Assembly: GCA_963701015.1 (NCBI GenBank)
Contig: OY969556.1
Location: forward strand, 4,030,001-4,094,000
DNA from: MFD09286-c1 sp963701015
GTDB taxonomy: Bacteria > Bacteroidota > Bacteroidia > Bacteroidales > DTGW01
Direction of reading: 5' to 3'
Length of the DNA: 64,000 nt
The notes under the pieces are model-generated. The model saw only the letters and a program-made list of their open reading frames with translations, made no database searches and was not told the origin of the DNA. The first letter of the stretch is position 1; each line of letters starts with the position of its first letter. The position numbers and the translations under genes were made by a program. Below are positions 1 to 8,588 of the stretch, piece by piece.

Positions 1-618
1 CACTTTTGCTTCAGGGCAAAACTTTATTCCCTTAACTTGCAAAAGTACCCTGCAAAAAAATTCCCCATCCTGATTAATAGCCAAGCTTTCATTCCATTTT
101 CCGGCTTTTTCTATTAGGTTTTTATTTGTTAGCCAAACCGAAGTTTGTGCCATTCCTTTTCCCTCCCAACTAGCCAACAACCAATCCATGACATTAGCCC
201 AGTCCTTATCGAGAAATCGCTTTGGAAATTTTGCTTCCTCAGGTTTTATATAAAACCTGTCCCATTGGCATGAAACTATTATATCGTTACCGAATTTATC
301 AAATAACTTTAATTGGTTTTCAATTTTGTTTGGGCTTAATAAATCATCGGCATCTAAATATTGTATATAATCCCCTTTCGAAAGTTCAAAAGCTTTATTC
401 CTTGCAGCACAAGCCCCTTTGTTTTCCTGATTGTAAACTTTTACTACATCCGATTCAAAACTTTTAGCAATTTCATAACTTTTATCGGTAGAGCCATCGT
501 CCACTACAACAATTTCCTTATTTGGCCAGGATTGGCCTAAAGCTGATTGCAAAGTTTCGGCAATATATTTTTCGGAATTGTAAAGTGGGATGAGTATGGA
601 AACTAAGGGTTGTTGCAT
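1..618 (-). CDS. Family 2 glycosyltransferase, C-terminus cut by window edge
   Basis: The start codon is at 616-618 and the frame stays open to base 1, so only about 206 N-terminal residues are present. The beginning reads MQQPLVSILIPLYNSEKY, followed by a DDGSTD motif and a DADD motif. These are the nucleotide-sugar and metal-binding signatures of GT-A fold family 2 glycosyltransferases. It would transfer a sugar from a nucleotide-sugar donor to a growing surface glycan in the cytoplasm. It is the most distal visible gene of the minus-strand polysaccharide locus. Short copies of its first 25 or so bases recur at 1326-1353 and 5105-5132. Donor and acceptor cannot be told from sequence. Confidence 0.9.
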   Translation of the reverse strand, partial: MQQPLVSILIPLYNSEKYIAETLQSALGQSWPNKEIVVVDDGSTDKSYEIAKSFESDVVKVYNQENKGACAARNKAFELSKGDYIQYLDADDLLSPNKIENQLKLFDKFGNDIIVSCQWDRFYIKPEEAKFPKRFLDKDWANVMDWLLASWEGKGMAQTSVWLTNKNLIEKAGKWNESLAINQDGEFFCRVLLQVKGIKFCPEAKV

Positions 619-681
619 GTGTTGAAGTTCTTGGAAAATTTAAAAATAAATTTGGGGCTTACTTAAACTAATTACTTAGCT

Positions 682-818
682 TAACTTTGACAGATTTACC
701 TGCTTCAAAGATTTTCAGCTTTTATTACCCCAGCCCCTAAAGGGTGAAAGCTGAAAATCAGACTGTTCCCTTTAGGGATTAAGGGTAAAAACAGGAAGAT
801 TTTCTATCTGTCAAAGTA
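682..818. repeat. Palindromic MITE-like element, copy 1
   Basis: The ends form an imperfect terminal inverted repeat (CTTTGACAGAT on the left, ATCTGTCAAAG on the right). Internally there are further inverted segments: GATTTTCAGCTT with AAGCTGAAAATC, and CCCTAAAGGG / CCCTTTAGGG. A near-identical element lies in inverted orientation at 44555-44704. No coding capacity is visible. It sits between the glycosyltransferase start and the end of the nucleotidyltransferase gene and could fold as a long hairpin in RNA. Confidence 0.8.
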
Positions 819-907
819 CGATTAGTTTAAAAAGCTGTATTAAATTCAAGCAATTTCAAGTCATCTTTTAAAATTTAAAAATTAAGGCAGTTGTTCTATA
901 TTTTTAT

Positions 908-1210
908 TTAGCATAATGTAACCCCTTCCATTAAAGCGGTTTTAATTATTCCCCTGCAATCGTCTGGTTGCCCTATTAGTACATCTATTTTCTGATCTTC
1001 CAGTTTTTCTTTTAAATGTACCAGGTATCTGATTTTTTTCCTGTATAATAAAGTTGCTTCATCCGGTAAAGGGATAACCATAAGGTCAATGTCCCCTCCG
1101 CAGGCCTGGTCGTTAACACGTGAACCGAAAAGTATTACCCTGGCTTCTTTACCAAATTCATTCCAGGCCTCCTGTACAATTATTTCTTTTTCTTTAGCGC
1201 TAATTCGCAT
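908..1210 (-). CDS. Small MNT-type nucleotidyltransferase
   Basis: About 100 residues with the minimal nucleotidyltransferase signature: a glycine-serine pair (LFGSR) followed some 10 residues later by GGDIDL, the metal-binding acidic pair. The family is known both as MNT antitoxins of HEPN/MNT pairs and as stand-alone enzymes. No HEPN partner is adjacent. I prefer the start at MRISAKE (1210) over the upstream Met at 1231, because a TAnnTTTG-type -7 box ends only about nine bases before 1231, which would leave almost no leader. A truncated second copy that keeps the active-site motif lies at 4843-5010. Function beyond the fold is uncertain. Confidence 0.75.
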   Translation of the reverse strand: MRISAKEKEIIVQEAWNEFGKEARVILFGSRVNDQACGGDIDLMVIPLPDEATLLYRKKIRYLVHLKEKLEDQKIDVLIGQPDDCRGIIKTALMEGVTLC

Positions 1211-1430
1211 AGGTTTTATAGTAAAAGTCATATTTCAAACAAAGATAAAAAACATTCACTGAATTAATAAATTTACGTTTGCAATGTTTCTAATCTATAA
1301 ATAACCCTTCGCAAACAAGTGTTTAAGTATGGAAACTAAGGGTTGTTGCATGTATTTAAAAAAAATTGTTCTTATACTGATTAATTGTCAAAAAGTATTA
1401 AAAATGTACCAATTGAAAAACATTGGGAAA
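1071..1430. repeat. Segmental duplication, parent copy
   Basis: This stretch covers the 5' half of the nucleotidyltransferase gene, its promoter region and a 28-bp copy of the glycosyltransferase start (1326-1353). It recurs at 4850-5205. Identity is nearly perfect up to about 1354 and then decays into recognisable but diverged sequence. Confidence 0.85.
1240..1247 (-). promoter_or_regulatory. Predicted -7 promoter box of the nucleotidyltransferase gene
   Basis: On the gene strand it reads TATCTTTG, a perfect match to the Bacteroidota TAnnTTTG consensus. A good -33 box is not evident. The same box is preserved in the duplicated copy near 5020. Confidence 0.5.
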
Positions 1431-1439
1431 AGTTAACAC

Positions 1440-2480
1440 TTCCCCGCTATTGAGGGTCTATGTCTACAGGGCAAACGCATTAAAAACGACTGTATAGGGT
1501 TAATAAATAGCATCTTATGGCATGTTTTACTTTTTTACCTCCCTGCCCTCCTTAAAAAGGAGGGTAAACTGAGTTGTGGACTGCGAATATGATCGCCCAG
1601 TTATAGCTCCTTTTAAAGTGGTTGGGGTTAATAAAAAACAAACAAATTTTAATGCGTTTGCCCTGGCTATGTTTATGCACATGTCTCTAAATCCCATATA
1701 TTTCGCCCCAATGGGGCTATTAAAATTCATTTATATTATTCTTTAAACATATCATCACTAAGTGTTTTTTAATATTTTATTGGCTCCAGAGGGGTTAAAT
1801 ATTTATAGATATAAACAATTATCCTGTTATTCTAGTCCCATGGGGACGAAATATTCAAGATGTGAGTATATCCATGTCTTGTAAAGGGGAGGAAACAAAT
1901 TTATTTCTTTCTCCCTCTCCGTTTGGAGAGGGTTGGGGAGAGGTCAAATTCTTTTATTCCTCTTCTTTTTGGCTTGAACCAGTTGGAGGATTAAAGGAAA
2001 ACGGTGGACGGAAAAAGGATTGAAATAATGAGCGAGGGATGTCCACTTTTGAATTTATTCTCCTTCTTTTTGGCTTGAAACCCGAAGGGCTCAACGAAGT
2101 TAACCAAAAAGAAGCAAAACTTAGCGAAGCGTTCTCATGACCGAAGGGAGTAAAGTTCAAGTTTCAAGTTTCCCCTCCTTTTATAAGAACGGCAAAGCCC
2201 TCATGACCGAAGGGAATAACGGGTTGGGGTGGTTCTTAAGGCTCGCGGATGATCGGGCAATTTAACCTCACCCTTTCTCCCTCTCCAAAAGGAGAGGGAA
2301 TAAAAATTTGAGTGCTGTCGTTCACGGTTGGTACGATCTGAAAGCCAATCAGCTCGTACAAAAGGGAACCCTCTACGCCAGCTGGGGCAGCTGGCAATGA
2401 GAATATCTAAAATTATTAGGCTCTGGCATACATGGATGGTGCGAGTTTGTTGGTCAGTCAAAGGTACTGACAACATGTTC
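1440..2480. repeat. Gene-free mosaic of dispersed intergenic repeats
   Basis: Nothing here looks like a genuine gene. The stretch contains GC-rich hairpins (for example CCCTCCTTAAAAAGGAGGG near 1550 and CCCTCTCCAAAAGGAGAGGG near 2280). It also has the unit containing ACTCCCTTCGGTCATGAGAA in reverse near 2135, a GGATGATC unit near 2250, and a few degenerate polypurine heptamers near 1990-2020. All of these families recur between 15640 and 24140. Small open frames here translate the repeats and resemble those from the other copies, so I do not call them genes. Confidence 0.75.
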
Positions 2481-2520
2481 GTGCCAGTTGGTTGCTAAAC
2501 AGATGTGAAAATTATTTCTG
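2446..2520. repeat. Dispersed repeat with a permuted second copy
   Basis: This segment holds the block TTTGTTGGTCAGTCAAAGG followed by ACTGACAACATGTTCGTGCC and then GTGAAAATTATTTCTG. The same two blocks are found at 5450-5533 in swapped order. A third, weaker version of the first block lies near 7440-7490. Confidence 0.6.
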
Positions 2521-2606
2521 AATCTTATTAATTTAATTTTTTTGGCTAAAACTAAGACACAGCCGACACATCCGTGCTAGAAAGTGTATTTGTCATCTAT
2601 TATTTT

Positions 2607-3785
2607 TTACTTTATTGATCCACCCCATATAACATTTTCGACATTGCGGGGTGGATGATTGCTTATTATTGTATAATTATTTAACCCGATGTTTTTGGAT
2701 AATTTAATTAATTGTTGCAAATCAGCAGGAGTAGCTGTTTCTTTTACCTCAAAAGCATGACTATTGTTTAAAACAAAATCAATTTCATGCCCGGTTTTCA
2801 AGGCATAATAATTTAATATACCAAAATGATGCAACTGGTTGTAAATAGCATTTTCAAATAATACCCCACCCGAAACTTTTGCAAGTCGATTCAATATTCC
2901 ATTGTCGCAAAAAAACACCTTTTTTGCCTTAACAATTTCACGGTCAGGGTTTTTTGACGTTACCGCAATACGTTGAATAATATAAGTTTTCTCAAACAAT
3001 TCAATATAATTTGTTACGGTTGGCTTAGACAAGCCTGTAAGAGCAGAAATTTTCGCAAAATCGAGTTTGGAAGCAGTACGAGAGGCCAACATGATTAATA
3101 AATTTCTTATGTTGTTGGCATTCTTAAAATCAGAAAGCCACTTTATATCTATGTTAATGTACGAACTTATTAAATCTTCAAGAATATCTGTTTTTTGATT
3201 GATAGCATCTGTTAGTACAACTTCGGGCATACCACCGAAATTTAAATATTCATTATAATATCCTTGTAGCCTTTCATAATCGTTTTGCTGAAATACCTGT
3301 TTGCTAAAGTTGAACGGAGTCCACGCAACTGATTTAAAAGTCAGGAATTCACCAAAGTCGAGTGGGTAAAGCTCAAATATTTTTTTCCTACCGGCTAATG
3401 ATTCCGAAAAAAGGTTTTTTAAATAGTAAGAGCTCGAGCCTGTAATGATGAATTTAATACTATAATTGTCGTACAAATATTTTACAACGCTCGGCAGGTT
3501 TGGTAATAATTGAGCCTCGTCAATTGCAATTGCCAATTGAGAGTCAAAATTTATGCCTCGCTGTTTTAGTGCCAATATTATGTTTTCGTAATTCGGGTCA
3601 TTAAACAAATTGCGGTTATCAAGTCGTTCTAAATCAAAATAAACACTGTTGTTTTGAAAATATTCGTCCAGCAATTTTTTTACCAGGGTAGTTTTACCAG
3701 TACGTCGTAAACCTGTAATTATGCTAACTTGTGGTTGTTTGGCATGTTCTACAAGCGCTGCATGTATTTTTCGTTCAAAAAACAT
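2607..3785 (-). CDS. AAA ATPase with DUF4143 C-terminal domain
   Basis: The 392-residue protein starts with a P-loop (GLRRTGKTTL, about residues 25-34) and a Walker B segment (LAIAIDEAQLL). It continues with the conserved TGSSSYYLKNLFSESLAGR region and the stretch LYPLDFGEFL typical of AAA_14/DUF4143 ATPases. A winged-helix-like segment (FAKISALTGLSKPTVTNYIE) follows. Near the C-terminus HEIDFVL and FEVKE resemble a PD-(D/E)xK nuclease-like core. The family is widespread in bacteria and archaea, often repeated in a genome and of unknown function. The gene stands alone between repeat-rich stretches, which suggests acquisition as a single-gene unit. Confidence 0.85.
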   Translation of the reverse strand: MFFERKIHAALVEHAKQPQVSIITGLRRTGKTTLVKKLLDEYFQNNSVYFDLERLDNRNLFNDPNYENIILALKQRGINFDSQLAIAIDEAQLLPNLPSVVKYLYDNYSIKFIITGSSSYYLKNLFSESLAGRKKIFELYPLDFGEFLTFKSVAWTPFNFSKQVFQQNDYERLQGYYNEYLNFGGMPEVVLTDAINQKTDILEDLISSYINIDIKWLSDFKNANNIRNLLIMLASRTASKLDFAKISALTGLSKPTVTNYIELFEKTYIIQRIAVTSKNPDREIVKAKKVFFCDNGILNRLAKVSGGVLFENAIYNQLHHFGILNYYALKTGHEIDFVLNNSHAFEVKETATPADLQQLIKLSKNIGLNNYTIISNHPPRNVENVIWGGSIK

Positions 3786-4020
3786 AGTCTGTAATTCTGT
3801 TTTTGATTTTCAAATTTACTAAAATAAAAATCATATTTTACTTTTAGTTGAATATTTAGTAAAATACAATATTACTTTTTTTGTAGCTATATATGTAGTA
3901 TGGACAACATGTTGAGGTCAGGTTCCCTTTATTCCTTACCAATATTTTTGGCTTGCAAGCGATGCAAAATTTCAAGGGTGAAGTTATAAAATGCCTAGTA
4001 ATTGTTGGCTTTAATTATAG
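3786..4020. other. Intergenic stretch with no recognisable gene
   Basis: AT-rich spacer between the ATPase gene and the repeat-flanked DUF4160/DUF2442 cassette. Apart from a short piece (GGACAACATGTTGAGGTCAG) that echoes the repeat near 2470, I see nothing in it. Confidence 0.5.
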
Positions 4021-4106
4021 CCAATATGTCCGCGCCAGCAAATGGATAATGAAGTTACAAACTTCAGGAATATATAGGCACTAGTTGCAGACTTGCGCCA
4101 TACTGG
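4021..4106. repeat. Left direct repeat flanking the DUF4160/DUF2442 pair
   Basis: About 86 bp sharing long identical runs (for example GAATATATAGGCACTAGT) with 4727-4813 in the same orientation. Together the two copies bracket the two-gene cassette and its promoter. Confidence 0.8.
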
Positions 4107-4122
4107 CATTTAACACTACAAA

Positions 4123-4153
4123 TTGAGAAACCGAGGAAATTTATTTATCTTTG
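4123..4153 (+). promoter_or_regulatory. Predicted Bacteroidota promoter for DUF4160/DUF2442 pair
   Basis: A TTG at 4123-4125 is separated by 20 bases from TATCTTTG at 4146-4153, matching the -33/-7 architecture of Bacteroidota sigma-ABfr promoters. The start codon at 4172 would then follow a leader of about a dozen bases. Confidence 0.6.
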
Positions 4154-4171
4154 TATATAAAGATAGAGTTT

Positions 4172-4474
4172 ATGCCTAAATTGTATGAATATTTCGGATT
4201 GATTTTTCTATTTTACTCTCAAGAGCATGAACCGATTCATGTTCATGGGAAATATCAAGATAAGGAAAGTAAAGCTGAGATTATCTTTGAGAATGGGAAG
4301 TTTAAGGAAATTGTAATTAAAGATGTTCCAGGTAAAGCTCCATTAGATACACAAAATCTTAAAAAGTTCAAAAAAGTAATTGAATTGTACCGTGATGATA
4401 TAGTTAGAAAATGGATTGACTTTTTTGTTTATAATATTGAGTTTCCATCTGAAAAAATAACAAAAAAAATATAA
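4172..4474 (+). CDS. DUF4160-family protein (toxin-antitoxin-like pair, first gene)
   Basis: About 100 residues beginning MPKLYEYFGLIFLFYSQEHE, with the HEPIHVHG motif and the region SKAEIIFENG that characterise DUF4160. The start is placed at the ATG at 4172, since the upstream in-frame TTG overlaps the promoter box. The family has no settled function. It is almost always found beside a DUF2442 gene, as here, and such pairs are suspected toxin-antitoxin modules. The next gene begins two bases after the stop, so the two are probably co-translated. A second, diverged pair lies at 20935-21385. Confidence 0.8.
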   Translation: MPKLYEYFGLIFLFYSQEHEPIHVHGKYQDKESKAEIIFENGKFKEIVIKDVPGKAPLDTQNLKKFKKVIELYRDDIVRKWIDFFVYNIEFPSEKITKKI

Positions 4475-4476
4475 TT

Positions 4477-4719
4477 ATGGTCATATCGATTGATATAGCT
4501 GATTATGTAGGAGAATATAAAATTAAATTTTTATTCTCTGATGGAGTTGAGAAATTAATTGATTTCTCTGAGTTTTTAAAAGGAGCAAAGAATCCAATGA
4601 CAAAAAAATATCTTGATAAACAATTGTTCAAATCATATTCAATTAATTATGGAGATATAATTTGGAATGATTATGAAATGTGTTTCCCAATTTGGGATTT
4701 ACATGAAGGGAAAATATAA
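4477..4719 (+). CDS. DUF2442-family protein (toxin-antitoxin-like pair, second gene)
   Basis: 80 residues with a small beta-rich fold typical of DUF2442: strands around KIKFLFSDGVEKLIDFSEFL and a C-terminal segment GDIIWNDYEMCFPIWDLHEG. It starts two bases after the DUF4160 gene. It carries no DNA-binding motif that I can recognise. The gene ends eight bases before the downstream direct repeat, so the cassette is compact. Confidence 0.8.
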   Translation: MVISIDIADYVGEYKIKFLFSDGVEKLIDFSEFLKGAKNPMTKKYLDKQLFKSYSINYGDIIWNDYEMCFPIWDLHEGKI

Positions 4720-4726
4720 ACGCCGG

Positions 4727-4813
4727 CTAAAATGTCCACGCAAGTAAAGGGATAATATTAAGTTATAAACTTCAAGAATATATAGGCACTAGTCGCAGAT
4801 TTGTGCCACACTA
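4727..4813. repeat. Right direct repeat flanking the DUF4160/DUF2442 pair
   Basis: Imperfect copy of 4021-4106 in direct orientation, immediately after the stop of the DUF2442 gene. Confidence 0.8.
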
Positions 4814-4821
4814 GTTATAAA

Positions 4822-4844
4822 AAGCGTAGTTGCAAACTACGCTT
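4822..4844. terminator. Hairpin after the DUF2442 gene
   Basis: A perfect 10-bp stem (AAGCGTAGTT / AACTACGCTT) with a 3-base loop. There is no U-tract after it, so termination is possible but not certain. It separates the cassette from the truncated nucleotidyltransferase copy. Confidence 0.4.
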
Positions 4845-5010
4845 AGCTTGGGATAACCATAAGGTCAATGTCCCCTCCGCGGGCCTGGTCGTTAACACGT
4901 GAACCGAAAAGTATTACCCTGGCTTCTTTACCAAATTCATTCCAGGCCTCCTGTACAATTATTTCTTTTTCTTTAGCGCTAATTCGCATAGGTTTTATAG
5001 TAAAAGGCAT
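4843..5010 (-). pseudogene. Truncated duplicate of the MNT-type nucleotidyltransferase
   Basis: This copy of the gene at 908-1231 keeps the start region and the LFGSR...GGDIDL motif. It stops after MVIPS, because the duplication breaks off at base 4850. The remaining frame is 55 codons, about half of the parent. The upstream -7 box is also duplicated, so it might still be transcribed. Most likely a remnant. Confidence 0.75.
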
Positions 5011-5205
5011 ATTTCAAACAAAGATAAAAAACATTCACTGAATTAATAAATTTACGTTTGCAATGTTTCTAATCTATAAATAACCCTTCGCAAACAAGTG
5101 TTTAAGCATGGAAACTAAGGGTTGTTGCATGTGTTTTAAAAAAATTATCATTGTTACTGATTATTTGTAAAAAGTGTTATAAAAGTACAAATTGGTAAAC
5201 TTAGT
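4850..5205. repeat. Segmental duplication, derived copy
   Basis: Near-identical to 1071-1354 up to about 5133, then diverged but alignable to about 5205. It carries the 5' half of the nucleotidyltransferase gene, its promoter and a copy (5105-5132) of the glycosyltransferase start. Confidence 0.85.
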
Positions 5206-5642
5206 GAATCTTTTCCCCTCCTGGGAGGGGATTGGGGTGGGTTTCAATAGAAATTTAGACAAGCATACTATACAAAACCCTGACAATATTTTAAAGAATT
5301 TACTACAATTTGTCTAATTTCTTTTCTTGTAAATACGTCAATCCAATTAATTGTAGTAATTGTAATAAAATATAGTTTGTCGTCACTTGGAATTTTGTAC
5401 TTCTCCTACATAATAACTAAAAAATATGTAAAATAGGATAACTTTCGCTATTGTGAAAATTATTTCTGTATTTGAATAATTAAGAGCTATTTTGTTGAGC
5501 AGTCAAAGGCACTGACAGCATGTCCGCGCCATCGGGGGTAATTTTGCAATAGTTATAGCCTTTTTTTAATTATAATTTTATTCATAATTAAATTTTTATT
5601 CATGATATGGACCTATAGTATAGTAATTAAATAACTACATAA
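5206..5642. other. Intergenic stretch with repeat remnants
   Basis: Contains a GC-rich hairpin unit (CCCCTCCTGGGAGGGG near 5215). At 5450-5533 it holds the permuted copy of the repeat at 2446-2520. No coding region is supported. Confidence 0.55.
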
Positions 5643-6761
5643 TCATTTTTTTATTTTTAATGATTGCCTATTATTTATATAATTTACGCTTTCTTTTAAA
5701 AGTAATTTTACTTTATAAGTATGTTTTTCGGAAATGAAATAAATTAAATATGCAATAATCAAACCTATCATTAATTCAACAAAATAATATGAAATAGATT
5801 TAATACATAAATTCTTACTCCTAGGGAATCCAAAGTATGACATTAATCCCATTAGTGGATAATGAGTCAAATATAAGCTATATGAAAATTTAGCTAATTT
5901 ACTGCCTAATTTGTCAATTGCAACTGAAAGTTTTTTCTTTGGAATTGTTGTAATTAAACTATATATTATAAAACTAGTAAATATAGCTATGAATATGATT
6001 GCAATATTACGATTTAAGCCATTTAAATTATTAATTGTAATGCTTCTTGACTTTGAAAAAGTCTGAGATAACACAAAGGAAGCGAAAAGTAAGATAATTA
6101 GAATTACTATTTTTAATTTCCTATATGAAATATTATTGCGAGGTAATAAAAATGCAAAAGCCCCCATGAACCAAATGAATAAAAATAATGGGTTTAATCT
6201 GATAAAAATATATATACAAAATGCAAGAATTAAGAAGGGTAGAAGTATATAGGTATTATTTTTCCTGCAAATAACCATAATGCAACCCATTAATACATAA
6301 AACCATACTTCGTATGACAATGACCATAAAACTACATTATAATTACAACCTGTAATTATACCCTGAGTAGCAAAGAAACTGCCCATTATATCAATATAAG
6401 GAATAGATTTATTCATTATAATATCAATTATTACCACTAGTATTGTAGATGCAGCTAAAGGCAGTAAAATACGCACTACCCTATCTATTGAATAGGATTT
6501 TATATCTACCTTATTGTTTAAGATTTTTTCAATTGAATTGCCCCCAACAAGAAAACCACTTAGTATAAAAAATACAACAACAGATTCTTCTCCAAACCTT
6601 GTAAGTAAATAAAAGATTTGAACGTATAAATTATGCTGGGTTTGAGGAAGTAAACCGTATTCAACAAAGAACATACCCCTGTAATGTGCTGCCATAACAA
6701 GGAATGCTGAAATAAATCTTAATAAGTCGATCCAATAATAGTGTTTACTGCTTATATCCAT
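5643..6761 (-). CDS. Membrane acyltransferase, family 3 (OafA-like)
   Basis: A 372-residue integral membrane protein with about ten hydrophobic segments. It begins with the typical WIDLLRFISAFLVMAAHYRG, in which the histidine is the conserved first-helix residue of acyltransferase_3. The segment GEESVVVFFILSGFLVGG also matches the family. Members transfer acetyl or other acyl groups onto surface polysaccharides. In this locus it would O-acylate the exported glycan. It is separated from the next gene by a 780-base gap with repeat remnants. Confidence 0.88.
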   Translation of the reverse strand: MDISSKHYYWIDLLRFISAFLVMAAHYRGMFFVEYGLLPQTQHNLYVQIFYLLTRFGEESVVVFFILSGFLVGGNSIEKILNNKVDIKSYSIDRVVRILLPLAASTILVVIIDIIMNKSIPYIDIMGSFFATQGIITGCNYNVVLWSLSYEVWFYVLMGCIMVICRKNNTYILLPFLILAFCIYIFIRLNPLFLFIWFMGAFAFLLPRNNISYRKLKIVILIILLFASFVLSQTFSKSRSITINNLNGLNRNIAIIFIAIFTSFIIYSLITTIPKKKLSVAIDKLGSKLAKFSYSLYLTHYPLMGLMSYFGFPRSKNLCIKSISYYFVELMIGLIIAYLIYFISEKHTYKVKLLLKESVNYINNRQSLKIKK

Positions 6762-7543
6762 AAACTAATCATTAATTTTAATGTTTAATATACGTTATAT
6801 TATAATTTTAAATTAGAAACCTCTAAATATACAATTATTCGAATCACTTAAAAATCATTTGGGTAATAAAATGACTTTTTCCGATTACCCACATAATGTA
6901 ATTTTTTATTAAAATACTTGCTAATTCTGACACGGATATGTTGCCATTACATTGTCTTAAAATTCAAGATTCGTTGTAATTTCTTAGTTACGTCGTACTT
7001 TTCTTCCTGCTACTTGCGGTTTAATTACAACAAATATATACTATCCAGCAATTTGATAATGAAAACAACAGCAAATCATTTGCTTTTATTCTTCATCATT
7101 TTGGCTTAGACCAGTCGAAGCACAAATGGAAATTGGTAAACAGAAAAGGGATAGAAATAATGCACGAAGGCTGTCCACGGATTGTACGATACGAATGCCA
7201 ATCTGCACGAGCGGCGGTGACATATGCTGAAAGGTTGGCTTTGGGATGGTATATGTGGTGACAAGATACTACTTTCAGTTGTGAACTAAGCAATGCTTTC
7301 TCAATACCAAAGGGAGTAATACGCTTCGTTAATTTGAAGGTAGATAGTTTGCATATTTAAGCTCGGCAACCCCGGGCTTTATATATTTTGAAATATTCCT
7401 TTACCAGCAAATAAACACGCAAAATTCGGTTTAAGTGTTATTTTGTTGGTTAAGGCACTTAAAACATTTCAATACCAACTGGTTACCTACTAACTTTTGA
7501 ATTTCATTTTATAAGCCAAACTATAATTGCTCCTATTTCAAAG
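6762..7543. other. Gene-free stretch with degraded repeats
   Basis: The stretch 7085-7380 carries degraded versions of the dispersed units found at 1960-2060 and 15600-24000: heptamer-like purine runs near 7125-7160 and a TGTCCACGG unit near 7170. A weak copy of the 2446 repeat lies near 7440-7490. No gene is convincing. A 65-codon frame on the minus strand is repeat-derived. Confidence 0.55.
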
Positions 7544-8287
7544 TTAAATTGATTTTATCATTTTGGCTGGTACTCCACCCCATAAAGTATTAGGAGGAAC
7601 TGACTTTGTTAAAACACTTCCTGCAGCAATTACGGATCTTTCTCCAATTGTTACTCCAGGTAATATTGTGACTCCACTTCCAATCCAAGCGCCATTACCA
7701 ATTATTATTGCTTTTGATATTACTCCACCTTGCCATCGGGCATTAATTTCTGTTGTATAATCGTGGTCATGTGTATATATAACGCAATTAGGCCCTATTG
7801 CAACTTCATCGCCAATACTTATATCGTCAGTAACATCTATAATTGTATTATCACCAATATTTGACCAACTTCCTATTATAAGTTTTCCGTAGTGATTTTT
7901 TTCTCTTGAAAAGATAGCACAATTGGTAGCAATACTTACATTATTTCCAAATTGCCATTTATTATTAATATATAATTTGCTTTGTGAGCCAAAACTACAT
8001 TCCTTGAGTGTTTGCAATGACCCATTTGAACTAATATTTATTTCAATTGCTTTATCTAAGTTTGATCCATTACCTAATTCAAGGGTGGCTTTTTTAGATA
8101 TTCTTAAAATTACTTTAGGAGATAATATTGTATTTTTGCCGAGATATATCTTCCCTTTCCCTTCAACAATTATAGGTAAACTAAATTTTGTTTGGTTAAT
8201 ACCTTCAATTTTAGATGCATTATATAACCAAAATAAATTGCGCATAAGCAATTTAATATAGTAAGTTATCAATTTTATAAGAATCAT
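7544..8287 (-). CDS. Hexapeptide-repeat O-acetyltransferase
   Basis: 247 residues with a C-terminal left-handed beta-helix of hexapeptide repeats (for example IGDEVAIGPNCVIYTHDHDY and IIIGNGAWIGSGVTILPGVT). It ends with the family-typical GSVLTKSVPPNTLWGGVPAK. The histidine in the THDHD segment fits the catalytic position of the NodL/WcaF group. It probably uses acetyl-CoA in the cytoplasm to acetylate a sugar of the surface glycan before export. It lies downstream of the glycosyltransferase cluster on the same strand. Confidence 0.87.
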   Translation of the reverse strand: MILIKLITYYIKLLMRNLFWLYNASKIEGINQTKFSLPIIVEGKGKIYLGKNTILSPKVILRISKKATLELGNGSNLDKAIEINISSNGSLQTLKECSFGSQSKLYINNKWQFGNNVSIATNCAIFSREKNHYGKLIIGSWSNIGDNTIIDVTDDISIGDEVAIGPNCVIYTHDHDYTTEINARWQGGVISKAIIIGNGAWIGSGVTILPGVTIGERSVIAAGSVLTKSVPPNTLWGGVPAKMIKSI

Positions 8288-8588
8288 AATAATTCATTTG
8301 TAAAAATTCCAAAATATAAAAAAATTATTTGCTTATTCATTTCTAGGGTTTTTGACGATATTTAATATTTTACTGTTGATATAATTAAACAATAGGTGGT
8401 TAAAAACGTTTAGTAATGTAATAGATTTAATCTTTAGAGCAATCATTTAAAACAAAAATAGCTTTATTTGGGTAAATTTGTTGCAAAGTGGATTAAATTG
8501 TTTTTAAGGAGTTTTCTCACTTTTATAAAAAGCAATTATAATTAAGACTACGGAAAATTGAATCATGACTAAATGAATAAAATATTTT
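8288..8588. other. AT-rich spacer, nothing recognised
   Basis: About 300 bases between two polysaccharide genes. No open frame, hairpin or repeat family stood out. Confidence 0.5.

Noticed and set aside
222..467. 81-codon plus-strand frame
   Set aside because: Antisense shadow of the truncated glycosyltransferase gene.
1954..2160. Small frame starting MNFTPFGHENASLSFASFW
   Set aside because: The same peptide appears in frames at 15812 and 20383 because they translate the same dispersed repeat. Not a gene.
7096..7293. 65-codon minus-strand frame
   Set aside because: Lies in degraded repeats, has no domain and no promoter or neighbour support.
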